DNA of 64,000 nucleotides from an uncultured Rhodospirillales bacterium (GTDB lineage Bacteria; Pseudomonadota; Alphaproteobacteria; CACIAM-22H2). Of the stretch, positions 29,334 to 37,347 are shown piece by piece. A program made the position numbers and the translations under genes. The stretch is taken from the NCBI GenBank assembly GCA_937926175.1, contig CALANV010000013.1:186001-250000 (forward strand), read 5' to 3'. The notes below the pieces were generated by a model, which saw only the letters and a list, made by a program, of their open reading frames with translations, was not told the origin of the DNA and ran no database searches. The stretch's first letter is position 1; every line of letters starts with the position of its first letter.

Positions 29334-30749
29334 CTATGCCCCAGCCGGCGGCGACGCCGACGGAGCGGACGGGCTCGCCGGCAGATAGACGGTGAAGACG
29401 GAGCCGCGCCCGAGCTCGCTGTCGATGGTCAGGGCACCCCGGTGCCGGTTGACGATGTGCTTGACGATCGCAAGACCGAGCCCGGTACCGCCGAGCTGGC
29501 GCGAACGCCCGGCGTCGACGCGATAGAAACGTTCGGTCAGACGCGGCAGATGCTCGCGCGGAATGCCCTCGCCCTCGTCCGCGACGGCAACGGCGACGAA
29601 CGGTGCCGCGACGCCGGCGCGGCCGGTACGGCGCTGAACAAGCTGCGCCGTTATCCGGACGCTGGTTTCCGGCCGGCCGTACTTGATGGCGTTGTCGATC
29701 AGGTTCTGAAACACCTGCGCCAGCTGATCGGCATCGCCCGTGATCATCGGCACATCGGCGGCGATGTCCGTGACGATCGACATGTTCTTGGCCCGGGCCT
29801 GCAGCAGCAGCGCCTCGACGACGGTGCCGATGAGCGGGCCGATTGACACCTGCCCGGTCGGCAGCGTGTGCTCATTTTCCTCGATTCGCGAGAGCGACAG
29901 CAGATCGCGCACGAGCCGTGACATGCGCGTCGCCTGATCATGCATGATGCCGAGGAAGCGGTCCTGCGCCGCGGGATCGTCGCGCGCGGGGCCGCGCAGC
30001 GTCTCGATGAAACCTACTAGCGTCGCGAGCGGCGTGCGCAGCTCGTGGCTGACATTGGCCACGAAATCCGCCCGCATCTGCTCGGCACGACGAATCGCGG
30101 TCACGTCGTAGAGAGCGAGCAGGATGGCGGTGCCGGAGCCGGCCTCGGCGGGCAGGCGGGCCGCCCGTGCCTCGAAGTAGCGTTCGACCGGACCGGGTAT
30201 CGAGAAGCTCGCCGCGCGCGGCTCCTGTCCGGCCTGGACCGCGTCGATCATCTCGAGCACGCCGGGATCGCGCAGCACGCCTTCGATCTCGCGCTCGATG
30301 ATTCCCTCACCCAGGAGCTCACGCGCCGCCGCATTGGCACGGCGAATGCGACGGCCGGCGTCCAGCAGTATGATCGGTGCCGGAATCGCATCGAGGATCG
30401 CGGCATTGACGGCGGCGGCCGCCTTCAGTTCCTCGCTGCGCAGGCGCCATTTGCGGTTCAGACCGACCAGGGCCGCGGCGAGTTCGGCGGCGATCCCGGA
30501 CGTCTTGCCGCTCACGCGCTCGGGCAGCTGGTCGTCCGTCATCTGCTCGATCTGACGGCGCAGGACTTCGAGGCCCGCGACGTGCCGATGGACGATGACC
30601 GCGAGAATGCCGGCGACCGCGACGGCAGCAAGGAACCCGGTCGACCACCCGAGCACGCCGCCCCAGGCGAGCGCGACGACGAGAAGGACGGTCGGCGCTG
30701 CAAGGAGTGCGGTAACGACACAGAGCCGGCGGAGCGGAACGCGGCGCAT
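29334..30749 (-). CDS. phoR: Phosphate regulon sensor histidine kinase PhoR
   Basis: PhoR senses phosphate status through PstSCAB-PhoU and phosphorylates PhoB. The 471-residue protein has two N-terminal membrane spans, a HAMP/linker-like region and a PAS domain (DAIPAPIILLDAGRRIRRANAA). The phosphoacceptor His is in FVANVSHELRTPLATLVGF, and the kinase domain has an N-box (VFQNLIDNAIKYG), G1 (VADEGEGIP) and G2 (GGTGLGLAIVKHI). The ATG at 30749 is preferred to the TTG one codon upstream. It lies upstream of pstS, which has its own Pho-box promoter. Confidence 0.95.
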   Translation of the reverse strand: MRRVPLRRLCVVTALLAAPTVLLVVALAWGGVLGWSTGFLAAVAVAGILAVIVHRHVAGLEVLRRQIEQMTDDQLPERVSGKTSGIAAELAAALVGLNRKWRLRSEELKAAAAVNAAILDAIPAPIILLDAGRRIRRANAAARELLGEGIIEREIEGVLRDPGVLEMIDAVQAGQEPRAASFSIPGPVERYFEARAARLPAEAGSGTAILLALYDVTAIRRAEQMRADFVANVSHELRTPLATLVGFIETLRGPARDDPAAQDRFLGIMHDQATRMSRLVRDLLSLSRIEENEHTLPTGQVSIGPLIGTVVEALLLQARAKNMSIVTDIAADVPMITGDADQLAQVFQNLIDNAIKYGRPETSVRITAQLVQRRTGRAGVAAPFVAVAVADEGEGIPREHLPRLTERFYRVDAGRSRQLGGTGLGLAIVKHIVNRHRGALTIDSELGRGSVFTVYLPASPSAPSASPPAGA

Positions 30750-30842
30750 CAATGCCGCCGATACAGGCCCGAAACCCGGCCCGTCAAGCCGTAGCTGCGA
30801 CGGCGAGATTATCGCGTCGTACGGACGGGACAGGCAGGCGGC

Positions 30843-31856
30843 TCAGTACCGGTGCGGATCGAAGCCGAGCTTGCTCTTGACCAGGTTTCGCAGCGGCGCT
30901 TCCGGGCGCGCGCCGAAATGCGAGATTACCTCGGCCGCTGCGATTCCGCCGATGCGGGCGCAGGTCTCGAGGCCGTGGCCCTGCGTCAGGCCGTAGAGAA
31001 AGCCGGCCGCATAAAGGTCGCCCGCGCCGGTCGTGTCGACGACGTGTTCCACCTTCTCGGCAGGCACGGCATGGACCTTGCCGTCATTGCATACGACCGA
31101 ACCTAGCGCACTTCGCGTCAACACGACGATCTTGTCCTTCCGGACGTGCACATGCGCGAGCGCGTCGTCGAAATCCTTGGCCTGGTAGAGCGAGATGATC
31201 TCGGCTTCGTTCGCGAACAGGATGTCGACATGATTCTCGACGAGGTCGCGGAATTCGTCGCGATGGCGTTCGACGCAGAACGGATCCGAGAGCGTGAGGG
31301 CAACCTTGCGGCCGGCGGCATGGGCCACGCGCATGGCCTTGCGGAAAGCTTCCTTCGCCGCCGGCTTGTCCCAGAGATAGCCTTCGAGATAGGTGATGCT
31401 CGCCGCGGCGATCATGTCCTCGGAAATGTCGTCGGGCCCGAGCTCGACGCACGCGCCGAGATAGGTGTTCATCGTGCGCTGGGCATCGGGCGTCACGAAG
31501 ATCAGGCAGCGTGCCGTCGGCGCGCCCGATTTCAGGGCGGGCGTGGCAAACGTGACGCCGGCGGCGCGGATGTCATGCCGGAACACCTCGCCGAGCTGAT
31601 CGGCCGCCACCTTGCCGATATAGCCGGCCCGGCCGCCCAGCGACGCAAGTCCCGCCATGGTATTGGCGGCCGACCCGCCCGAGCACTCGATCGCCGGCCC
31701 CATGGCCGCGTAGAGGATTTCGGCGCGCGCGGCATCGATCAGGGTCATCGTCCCCTTGTTGAGGCGGTTGCCCGTCAGAAAGTCGTCATCCGCCTTGGCC
31801 AGCACATCGACGATCGCATTGCCGATGCCGACCACGTCGAAATCGGTCTGAGCCAT
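30843..31856 (-). CDS. PfkB-family adenosine kinase
   Basis: The 337-residue protein is a ribokinase-fold sugar kinase. The closest family pattern is the alphaproteobacterial adenosine kinase, with VVGIGNAIVDVLAKADDDFL at the N-terminus, the GGSAANTMAGLASLGG nucleoside-binding block and the catalytic VDTTGAGDLYAAGFL, where Asp is the base. It would salvage adenosine to AMP. It lies upstream of phoR on the same strand with a 93-bp gap. Its start shares a divergent promoter region, containing a CtrA-type site, with the EI24-like gene. Confidence 0.88.
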   Translation of the reverse strand: MAQTDFDVVGIGNAIVDVLAKADDDFLTGNRLNKGTMTLIDAARAEILYAAMGPAIECSGGSAANTMAGLASLGGRAGYIGKVAADQLGEVFRHDIRAAGVTFATPALKSGAPTARCLIFVTPDAQRTMNTYLGACVELGPDDISEDMIAAASITYLEGYLWDKPAAKEAFRKAMRVAHAAGRKVALTLSDPFCVERHRDEFRDLVENHVDILFANEAEIISLYQAKDFDDALAHVHVRKDKIVVLTRSALGSVVCNDGKVHAVPAEKVEHVVDTTGAGDLYAAGFLYGLTQGHGLETCARIGGIAAAEVISHFGARPEAPLRNLVKSKLGFDPHRY

Positions 31857-31957
31857 GAAAAATCTCGTGAATTCACGAAAAGGTCGCGGCCATCCGCCGT
31901 TGCGCCAGTATAGCTTCGCGGTGGCGCCATGGACAATGAAGCCTGACGAACGGCATG

Positions 31958-31972
31958 TTAACCATGATTTAA
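31958..31972. promoter_or_regulatory. CtrA-type binding site TTAA-N7-TTAA
   Basis: TTAACCATGATTTAA matches the full CtrA consensus TTAA-N7-TTAA, and its left half is the preferred octamer TTAACCAT. TTAA is rare in this GC-rich sequence, and I found no other paired site in the window. It lies 102 bp from the adenosine kinase start and 56 bp upstream of the EI24-like gene; a GANTC (GAATC) methylation site follows within 10 bp. CtrA is the cell-cycle master regulator of alphaproteobacteria. Confidence 0.6.
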
Positions 31973-32027
31973 AGGAATCCGTTTACCAAATTTTCTGGTT
32001 TTCCCGAGGCCTCCGGCCGATCTGACG

Positions 32028-32723
32028 ATGCTTTCTGCCTTTGCCAAGGCCCTGGCGCAGTTCGCGGATCCAGCGTTCCGGCGGCCCCTCGTCACGAGTC
32101 TGGCCGTCACCGCCGCCCTGTTCGCCGGCTTGTGGACAGCAATATGGTTCGTCTTGGCGCATACGAGGCTCAGCGACGTCGGCTGGATCGAGGTCGCGGT
32201 CGACTCGCTCGGCGGACTGGCGACCATCATTCTGACGTTCCTGCTGTTTCCGGGCATCGCCGCCGCGGTCATGTCGTTCTTCGTCGACAGCATCATCGCC
32301 GCGGTCGAGGCGCGCCATTACCCGCACCTGCCGCCGCCGCGGCATCAATCGCTCGGCGAGCAGATCGGTCTTGCCGGCCGCTTCGGGGGGGCGGTCGTCG
32401 TACTCAACCTGATCGCGCTGCCGTTCTATCTGATCCCGGTCGTGAATATCTTGGTCTTCTACGGCGTGAATAGTTATCTTGTCGCCCGAGAGTATTACGA
32501 GATGGTCGCGCCGCGTCGGCTCGGGGCCGATCCGCGCCGGACGCTTTGGCGGCAGCGTCGTCCCGTGTTCATACTCGCGGGGGTCGTCATCGCCTTCGTT
32601 TCGACACTGCCGCTCGTCAATCTGGCGGCACCGGTCCTTGCCGCCGCCGCGATGACGCATCTCGTCGAGCAGTATCGGCAATCCGCGCCGCGGACCGGGC
32701 GCGCTCACGAGGCTCGGTCGTGA
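32028..32723 (+). CDS. EI24/CysZ-like integral membrane protein
   Basis: The 231-residue protein has about four hydrophobic segments and the EI24-domain layout seen in CysZ, including the conserved region LIALPFYLIPVVNILVFYGVNSYLVAREYYE. CysZ is a sulfate transporter in gammaproteobacteria, but many alphaproteobacterial EI24 proteins are uncharacterised and no sulfate genes are nearby. The last 15 residues are hydrophilic. It starts 56 bp downstream of a CtrA-type site and is followed by a bactofilin gene, so a cell-envelope or cell-cycle role is possible but unproven. Confidence 0.8.
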   Translation: MLSAFAKALAQFADPAFRRPLVTSLAVTAALFAGLWTAIWFVLAHTRLSDVGWIEVAVDSLGGLATIILTFLLFPGIAAAVMSFFVDSIIAAVEARHYPHLPPPRHQSLGEQIGLAGRFGGAVVVLNLIALPFYLIPVVNILVFYGVNSYLVAREYYEMVAPRRLGADPRRTLWRQRRPVFILAGVVIAFVSTLPLVNLAAPVLAAAAMTHLVEQYRQSAPRTGRAHEARS

Positions 32724-32796
32724 CGTGAACGACGCAAACACGAACATAACGACCACGGAGTCCGGATTCAGCCAACCGAAACCAGAGAGGGCATAG

Positions 32797-33435
32797 ATGT
32801 TCCGCCGCAAGAGAGACGAGTTCGACAAACCCAGCACGACGCCGGCGAGAGAGACGGTCCCCGAGGCCACCGTTGCACGCACGGTCACGCCGACCAACCC
32901 GGCGCCGACCTTCGGTGGCAGCGGTATCGTGAAGCCGACGGCCGCGGTGGCCTCGGCTACAGCGCCCCGCACTGTGTCCCCCGCAGCCCTCCGTGAGAAG
33001 CTTGGAGGCGAATCCGAAGTGAAGAAGACCGAAGAAAAGAAGCTGACCGTCGGTCCCGAGATCGTCCTTTCGGGCCAGATCACCTCGTGCGATCGGCTGA
33101 TCGTCGAAGGTCGCGTCGAGGCATCTCTATCCGACAGCCGGGCGATCGAGATCGCCGAAACCGGTTTCTTCAAGGGCACGGCCGAGATCGACCACGCCGT
33201 GATCGGCGGCCGGTTCGAGGGAACGTTGACGGTGCGCGAACGCCTGACGATCCGTTCGACCGGACGCGTCCAGGGCAAGATCCGCTACGGCCAGATCGAG
33301 ATCGAGCCGGGCGGTGAGATCTCGGGCGAGGTCCAGGTTGCCGGCCGGGCGCCGGCCGGTCTGAAGGCGGTGCAGGACGCTCCCAAGCCGGCGGCGACCG
33401 CCCCGGCATATTCGGGCGAACCCAAGCTCGCCTGA
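32797..33435 (+). CDS. Bactofilin (polymer-forming cytoskeletal protein)
   Basis: Bactofilins polymerise without nucleotides and position cell-wall or polar machinery. The 212-residue protein has a disordered, Pro/Thr/Ala-rich N-terminus (about 80 residues). The bactofilin beta-helix follows (from GPEIVLSGQITSCDRLIVEG to about residue 185), with repeated 'G.v.G.i....i.i...g...G' turns, and then a short Ala/Pro tail. The ATG follows a GAGAGGG element. It lies 73 bp after the EI24-like gene and 15 bp before a lipoprotein gene, so these three may form one transcript under the CtrA-type site. Confidence 0.92.
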   Translation: MFRRKRDEFDKPSTTPARETVPEATVARTVTPTNPAPTFGGSGIVKPTAAVASATAPRTVSPAALREKLGGESEVKKTEEKKLTVGPEIVLSGQITSCDRLIVEGRVEASLSDSRAIEIAETGFFKGTAEIDHAVIGGRFEGTLTVRERLTIRSTGRVQGKIRYGQIEIEPGGEISGEVQVAGRAPAGLKAVQDAPKPAATAPAYSGEPKLA

Positions 33436-33450
33436 GGTCGAGGCAACGGC

Positions 33451-33945
33451 GTGGCGGCGATACCCGCGCGCGGCGGCAGATCCTGGGGCAGGCTGATCGG
33501 CATGATCGGCCTCCTGGGATTGGCCGCCTGCGAGATGCGATCGCTGCCACCGCCACTCGCATCCGATGCAGGAGCCACCCTGCACCAAGCGGACCACGTC
33601 GAGCCCGGCAAGGCGGCGGACGAGGTCACGGATCCGACCGCGCCGCAGATTGCGGCCATTCCGCCGTCACTCCCGTCCGAGTCGCATACCCTGGAACGGC
33701 TGATCGGTCTCTCGCGCGAGCATCTTCAGGACCTCCTTGGGCCGGCCCCCTTCGTCCGACGCGACGGGCCCGTGCAGATCTGGCGCTATGCCGCCGAGCG
33801 CTGCTTCCTGGACGTGTTTCTCTATCGCGAAGACGCCGGTCTTCGTGTCCATCACGTCGATGCCCGTTCGCGTGACGGATCACGCGTAACGGCCGCCGAG
33901 TGTTACGGCCGCCTGCTCGATGCGCGGGGCCGTCGAACCGGTTGA
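33451..33945 (+). CDS. Predicted lipoprotein of unknown function
   Basis: The product (164 residues, GTG start) has a signal ending in LLGLAAC, a lipobox. A later ATG would leave too short a signal, so the GTG is preferred. The C-terminal half contains LIGLSREHLQDLLGPAPFVRRDGPVQIWRYAAERCFLDVFLY. This resembles the SmpA/OmlA-like pattern 'G.s...v...lG.P....r.....W.Y....c.l.l.f', although the family is not assigned with certainty. It starts 15 bp after the bactofilin gene. Its 3' end overlaps the end of the convergent nth gene by 43 bp. Confidence 0.75.
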   Translation: MAAIPARGGRSWGRLIGMIGLLGLAACEMRSLPPPLASDAGATLHQADHVEPGKAADEVTDPTAPQIAAIPPSLPSESHTLERLIGLSREHLQDLLGPAPFVRRDGPVQIWRYAAERCFLDVFLYREDAGLRVHHVDARSRDGSRVTAAECYGRLLDARGRRTG

Positions 33946-34610
33946 ACCGGCGGCGGCATCGTCGGGCGCATCCCGACCGCCGGCGTCTTGTCCTTGTAGC
34001 TGCACAGGTCGCGTATCGGGCAGACCGGGCAGTCCGGTTTACGCGCCTTGCACACATAGCGCCCGTGCAGAATCAGCCAGTGATGCGCATGGCGCCTGTA
34101 ACGGTCCGGCACGATCTTCTCGAGCTTCTGCTCGACCGCGAGCGGCGTCGCGCCGGGGGCGAGTCCCGTCCGGTTGGCGACGCGGAAGATATGCGTATCG
34201 ACGGCAATGGTCGGTTCGCCGAAGGCGACGTTGAGCACGACGTTGGCCGTCTTCCGGCCGACGCCCGGCAGCGCTTCCAGATCCTCGCGACGCCGTGGCA
34301 CTTCGCCGTCATATCGTTCGACCAAGATGCGCGAGAGCGCCATTATGTTCTTGGCCTTGGTATTGAACAGGCCGATCGTCTTGATGTGCTCCTTGAGGTC
34401 GGCTTCGCCGAGCGCCAGCATTTTCGCCGGCGTATCGGCGATCTCGAACAGGCGGCGGGTCGCCTTGTTGACGCCGGCGTCGGTTGCCTGCGCCGATAGA
34501 ACGACGGCGACCAGCAGCGTATAGGCGTTCCGGTACTCGAGCTCGGTCTTGGGCTCGGGCAGCCGTTCCGCGAGACGACGGAAAAGGTCCTCGACCTGGG
34601 CTGGTTTCAT
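33903..34610 (-). CDS. nth: Endonuclease III (DNA glycosylase/AP lyase)
   Basis: Nth removes oxidised pyrimidines and nicks the abasic site in base-excision repair. The 235-residue protein has the helix-hairpin-helix LPGVGRKTANVVL with the catalytic Lys, the catalytic Asp in VDTHIFRVANRTGL, and four cysteines spaced C-x6-C-x2-C-x5-C (from CKARKPDCPVC) for a 4Fe-4S cluster. The start MKPAQVEDLF fits the family. The C-terminal tail of about 25 residues is Pro/Arg-rich and overlaps the convergent lipoprotein gene. Confidence 0.96.
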   Translation of the reverse strand: MKPAQVEDLFRRLAERLPEPKTELEYRNAYTLLVAVVLSAQATDAGVNKATRRLFEIADTPAKMLALGEADLKEHIKTIGLFNTKAKNIMALSRILVERYDGEVPRRREDLEALPGVGRKTANVVLNVAFGEPTIAVDTHIFRVANRTGLAPGATPLAVEQKLEKIVPDRYRRHAHHWLILHGRYVCKARKPDCPVCPIRDLCSYKDKTPAVGMRPTMPPPVQPVRRPRASSRRP

Positions 34611-34772
34611 GGCACTGAATGTCGCGGACGTAGCTGTGAAAATCCAGCCCGATCCGCGGGTCCCCGCGTACCCGACCCGGGACCCGACCCCGGCCCCCGC
34701 ATGGCCCGGAACTTGCGGGCTGGCTACTCGACCGCCTCTATGCTTTGATTCGCAGGCCGCCGAGGACACGAC

Positions 34773-35258
34773 ATGGCCACCGGACCGAACGACGACCGCG
34801 ACACCGTACTCGACTTGGTGCTGCGCCCCCATCGCAGCCTGTCCCCGGCCGGATTCTGGGCGGTAATGGTGACCGTGGTCGGCTTCAGCTTCGTTGCCGG
34901 AATCGTGTTTTGGTCGCTTGGCGCCTGGCCGGTGGTGGGCTTCCTGGGGCTCGACGCCCTGCTCGTCTACATTGCCTTCAGAGCGAGCTATGCCGCAGGG
35001 CGGACCTACGAGCGCATTCGGCTGTCACCTGATTCGTTCGTGATCGAACGCGTGAGTGCCGCCGGCCGGCGGGAGTCGGTCTCGCTGCAGCCCTATTGGC
35101 TGCGCGTCGAGCTTGCCGACGAACCGGCGCCCGAGAATCATCTGCGCGTCTGGAGTCACGGACGCGCATATACGCTCGGCGCCTTCCTGCCGCCCAAGGA
35201 GCGGGCCGAAGTCGCCGGCATACTGCGTGCGGGTTTGGCGCGGATCCGATCGTCCTAG
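34773..35258 (+). CDS. DUF2244 family small membrane protein
   Basis: The 161-residue product has two adjacent membrane segments (FWAVMVTVVGFSFVAGIVFW and WPVVGFLGLDALLVYIAF). A cytoplasmic domain follows with RLSPDSFVIERV, FQPYWLRV-like LQPYWLRVEL, and GAFLPPKERAEVAGILRAGL. This is the DUF2244 layout, common in alphaproteobacteria and often near cytochrome oxidase or nth genes. Function is unknown. The ATG follows GAGGACACGAC. It is divergent from nth and convergent with the PAS-domain gene, 1 bp away. Confidence 0.85.
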   Translation: MATGPNDDRDTVLDLVLRPHRSLSPAGFWAVMVTVVGFSFVAGIVFWSLGAWPVVGFLGLDALLVYIAFRASYAAGRTYERIRLSPDSFVIERVSAAGRRESVSLQPYWLRVELADEPAPENHLRVWSHGRAYTLGAFLPPKERAEVAGILRAGLARIRSS

Positions 35259-35259
35259 G

Positions 35260-35733
35260 TTATTCGGCCGGATAGACACCGACGAGCAGCATCTCCACGT
35301 CGCGCCCGGTCACCGTCAGCGGCAGGATCAGCCGCGCCATCACCATAGAGAAGAACTGGACCGAACGCCGCCGCGAGATGGCGAGCGGAACGGCATGCCT
35401 GACCACGTAACCGTACTCGGCATGGACCACCTCCTGCACCGAAGGGGCGAGCGAGCTTACGCAGCGGCCCGTGAGGTCGCGGTTGAAATACGACGCGATC
35501 ACCGAGCCGTAGACGCGGTACCTGTAGTCCGCGCCGCCATCGATCACGTCGATCAGCATCAGGTGGCCGAGCCACGGCCGCAGATCGAGCACGTCGATGT
35601 CCCGACGCAACGGCATGACGCGCCCGGCCCGGCAGCGGTCCCAGAAAGCATGAAGACTGCGTAAGCTTTCCGGCAGTTGTTCGATCTCGACCGAGTCAGG
35701 AAGCGCGGCCAGGGTCAGGTTGCCGACGCTCAT
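35260..35733 (-). CDS. PAS-domain protein of the PF07310 type
   Basis: The 157-residue protein begins with a helix (LPESLRSLHAFWDRCRAGRVMPLRRDID) and continues into a PAS-like fold with WLGHLMLIDVIDGGADYRYRVYGS and DLTGRCVSSL. This matches the PAS_5 family of alphaproteobacterial single-domain proteins. Ligand and partner are unknown. Its ATG overlaps the dapB stop as ATGA, so it is translationally coupled to dapB. The start here excludes 18 upstream residues inside dapB. Confidence 0.85.
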   Translation of the reverse strand: MSVGNLTLAALPDSVEIEQLPESLRSLHAFWDRCRAGRVMPLRRDIDVLDLRPWLGHLMLIDVIDGGADYRYRVYGSVIASYFNRDLTGRCVSSLAPSVQEVVHAEYGYVVRHAVPLAISRRRSVQFFSMVMARLILPLTVTGRDVEMLLVGVYPAE

Positions 35734-36533
35734 ATACCGAGCACGTCGCGCATGCCGTAGAGGCCGGGTGGCCGGCCGCACGCCCATAGCGCGGCCTTGA
35801 CCGCGCCGCTCGCATAGATTTGACGGCTTGCCGCTTTGTGCGTCAGCTCGAGCCGCTCTGCCGGCCCGCAGAACATCACCGTGTGCTCGCCGACCTCGTT
35901 GCCGCCGCGCAGCGCCGCGAAGCCGATCGCGCCGGTCTGGCGCGCCCCGGTATGCCCGTCGCGGCCACGGACCGCAACGTCGGCAAGCCGCACGCCGCGA
36001 CCGCGCGCGGCTGCCTCGCCGAGCGCCAGCGCCGTGCCCGAGGGGGCATCGATCTTGTGCCGGTGATGGATCTCGAAGATCTCGATGTCGAACTCGGGCC
36101 CGAGGCGTGCCGCGACCTGCTCGGTGAGGGCGAACAGGAGATTGACCACAAGACTCATGTTCGGCGACCGCACGATCGGCGCGCGCGTGGCTGCCTCGGC
36201 GATCGCATCGTCCGCGGCCTTGTCCAGCCCGGTCGTGCCGATCACGAGCACCTTCCCCGTCTGCCCTGCGAGGCGTGCATGCATCGTCGTCGCCGACGGG
36301 GTCGTGAAGTCGATCACGGCGTCCGCGGCCGCGAACAGCGCCTCGGCGTCTGCGGAGATCGTCACGTTTACGGGCCCGATCCCGGCGACCTCGCCGACAT
36401 CGCGCCCGATCAGCGCGCTGCCGGGCGCCTCGGTTCCGCCCGCGATGGCGCAGCCCTCTGTGGCAGCGATCTCACGCACGAGCATCTGGCCCATCCGGCC
36501 GCCGCAGCCAACCACCCCGATCCGATAAGTCAT
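35730..36533 (-). CDS. dapB: 4-hydroxy-tetrahydrodipicolinate reductase
   Basis: DapB performs the NAD(P)H-dependent reduction step on the way to diaminopimelate and lysine. The 267-residue protein has the nucleotide-binding IGVVGCGGRMGQ at the N-terminus, and the catalytic His/Lys region HHRHKIDAPSGTAL with the substrate-binding element. The ATG follows a run of Gs (GAGGGGGGACG). It is coupled to a downstream PAS-domain gene. The DprE2-like gene lies 61 bp upstream on the same strand. Confidence 0.96.
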   Translation of the reverse strand: MTYRIGVVGCGGRMGQMLVREIAATEGCAIAGGTEAPGSALIGRDVGEVAGIGPVNVTISADAEALFAAADAVIDFTTPSATTMHARLAGQTGKVLVIGTTGLDKAADDAIAEAATRAPIVRSPNMSLVVNLLFALTEQVAARLGPEFDIEIFEIHHRHKIDAPSGTALALGEAAARGRGVRLADVAVRGRDGHTGARQTGAIGFAALRGGNEVGEHTVMFCGPAERLELTHKAASRQIYASGAVKAALWACGRPPGLYGMRDVLGI

Positions 36534-36594
36534 TCGACGTCCCCCCTCGACTTGGATTGCGTGGATTGAACGCAAGGTTCGGGCAAAAACAAGC

Positions 36595-37347
36595 TCAAAT
36601 GTTGAGGCGCTTGAATAGCCGTTCCGGAATGTTGCGGATGATTGTCATGATGCCCCACCAGAAGAAAGGCACGTAGAGTTCCTCGCGGCCCGCCTTCGCG
36701 GCCTTGAGACACGCGCGCGCGACCGACTCGGGCGACGCAACCAGGAAGAGGCCGGGCAGACCGAACGTCATCGCCGTATCCACGAAACCGGGCTTGACGG
36801 TCGTGACCGTAACGCCGGAACGGTAAAGACGCGCCCGCAGGCCCTGCAGATAGACGGAGAGGCCGGCCTTCGCCGATCCGTAGACGTAATTCTTCAGGCG
36901 ACCGCGATCACCGGCAACCGACCCGAGCGCAACGATCCGTCCGCGCCGTTGCGCTTCGAAGATTGGCGCCGCGACCTGGAGCAGGTTGACTGCGCCTATG
37001 TAGTTCACGGTAATGGCACGCAACGCGAGCGCCGGATCGCGGTCGATGTCGGATTGGTTCGGCATGAGGCCGAAGGCGAGAAAAAGGTTGAGCGTGCCGC
37101 CGTCCGCGGCCTCGCGGGCTGCCTCGATCAGTACGGCGTGTCCCGCGAGGTCGGTCGCGTCGAAATCCATCACCTGAACGCGCCGGCCGGTCCGGATCGC
37201 GATGTCGGCCGCCGTCATGTCGAGGTCGGCGCGGTCGCGCCCGGCGAGCAGAATGTCGGCCCCGTCCTGGGCAGCAGCCCGTGCGAACGCCCGCGCGATC
37301 GCCGAAGACGCGCCAAGAACGAGCCACGTTTCCGGCGCGGCGGTCAC
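36595..37347 (-). CDS. dprE2: Short-chain dehydrogenase, DprE2-like (decaprenylphosphoryl-2-keto-erythro-pentose reductase)
   Basis: DprE2 reduces the keto-sugar made by DprE1, completing epimerisation of polyprenylphosphoryl-ribose to -arabinose. The 250-residue SDR has the cofactor motif GASSAIARAFARAAA (DprE2-type SSAIA), the catalytic Tyr/Lys in YVYGSAKAGL, and VKPGFVDTAMTFGLPGLF, which resembles mycobacterial DprE2. Its GTG start overlaps the dprE1 stop as GTGA, a strong sign that the two subunits are made together. Assignment rests on these motifs and on the neighbouring dprE1 and ubiA-like genes. Confidence 0.82.
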   Translation of the reverse strand: MTAAPETWLVLGASSAIARAFARAAAQDGADILLAGRDRADLDMTAADIAIRTGRRVQVMDFDATDLAGHAVLIEAAREAADGGTLNLFLAFGLMPNQSDIDRDPALALRAITVNYIGAVNLLQVAAPIFEAQRRGRIVALGSVAGDRGRLKNYVYGSAKAGLSVYLQGLRARLYRSGVTVTTVKPGFVDTAMTFGLPGLFLVASPESVARACLKAAKAGREELYVPFFWWGIMTIIRNIPERLFKRLNI

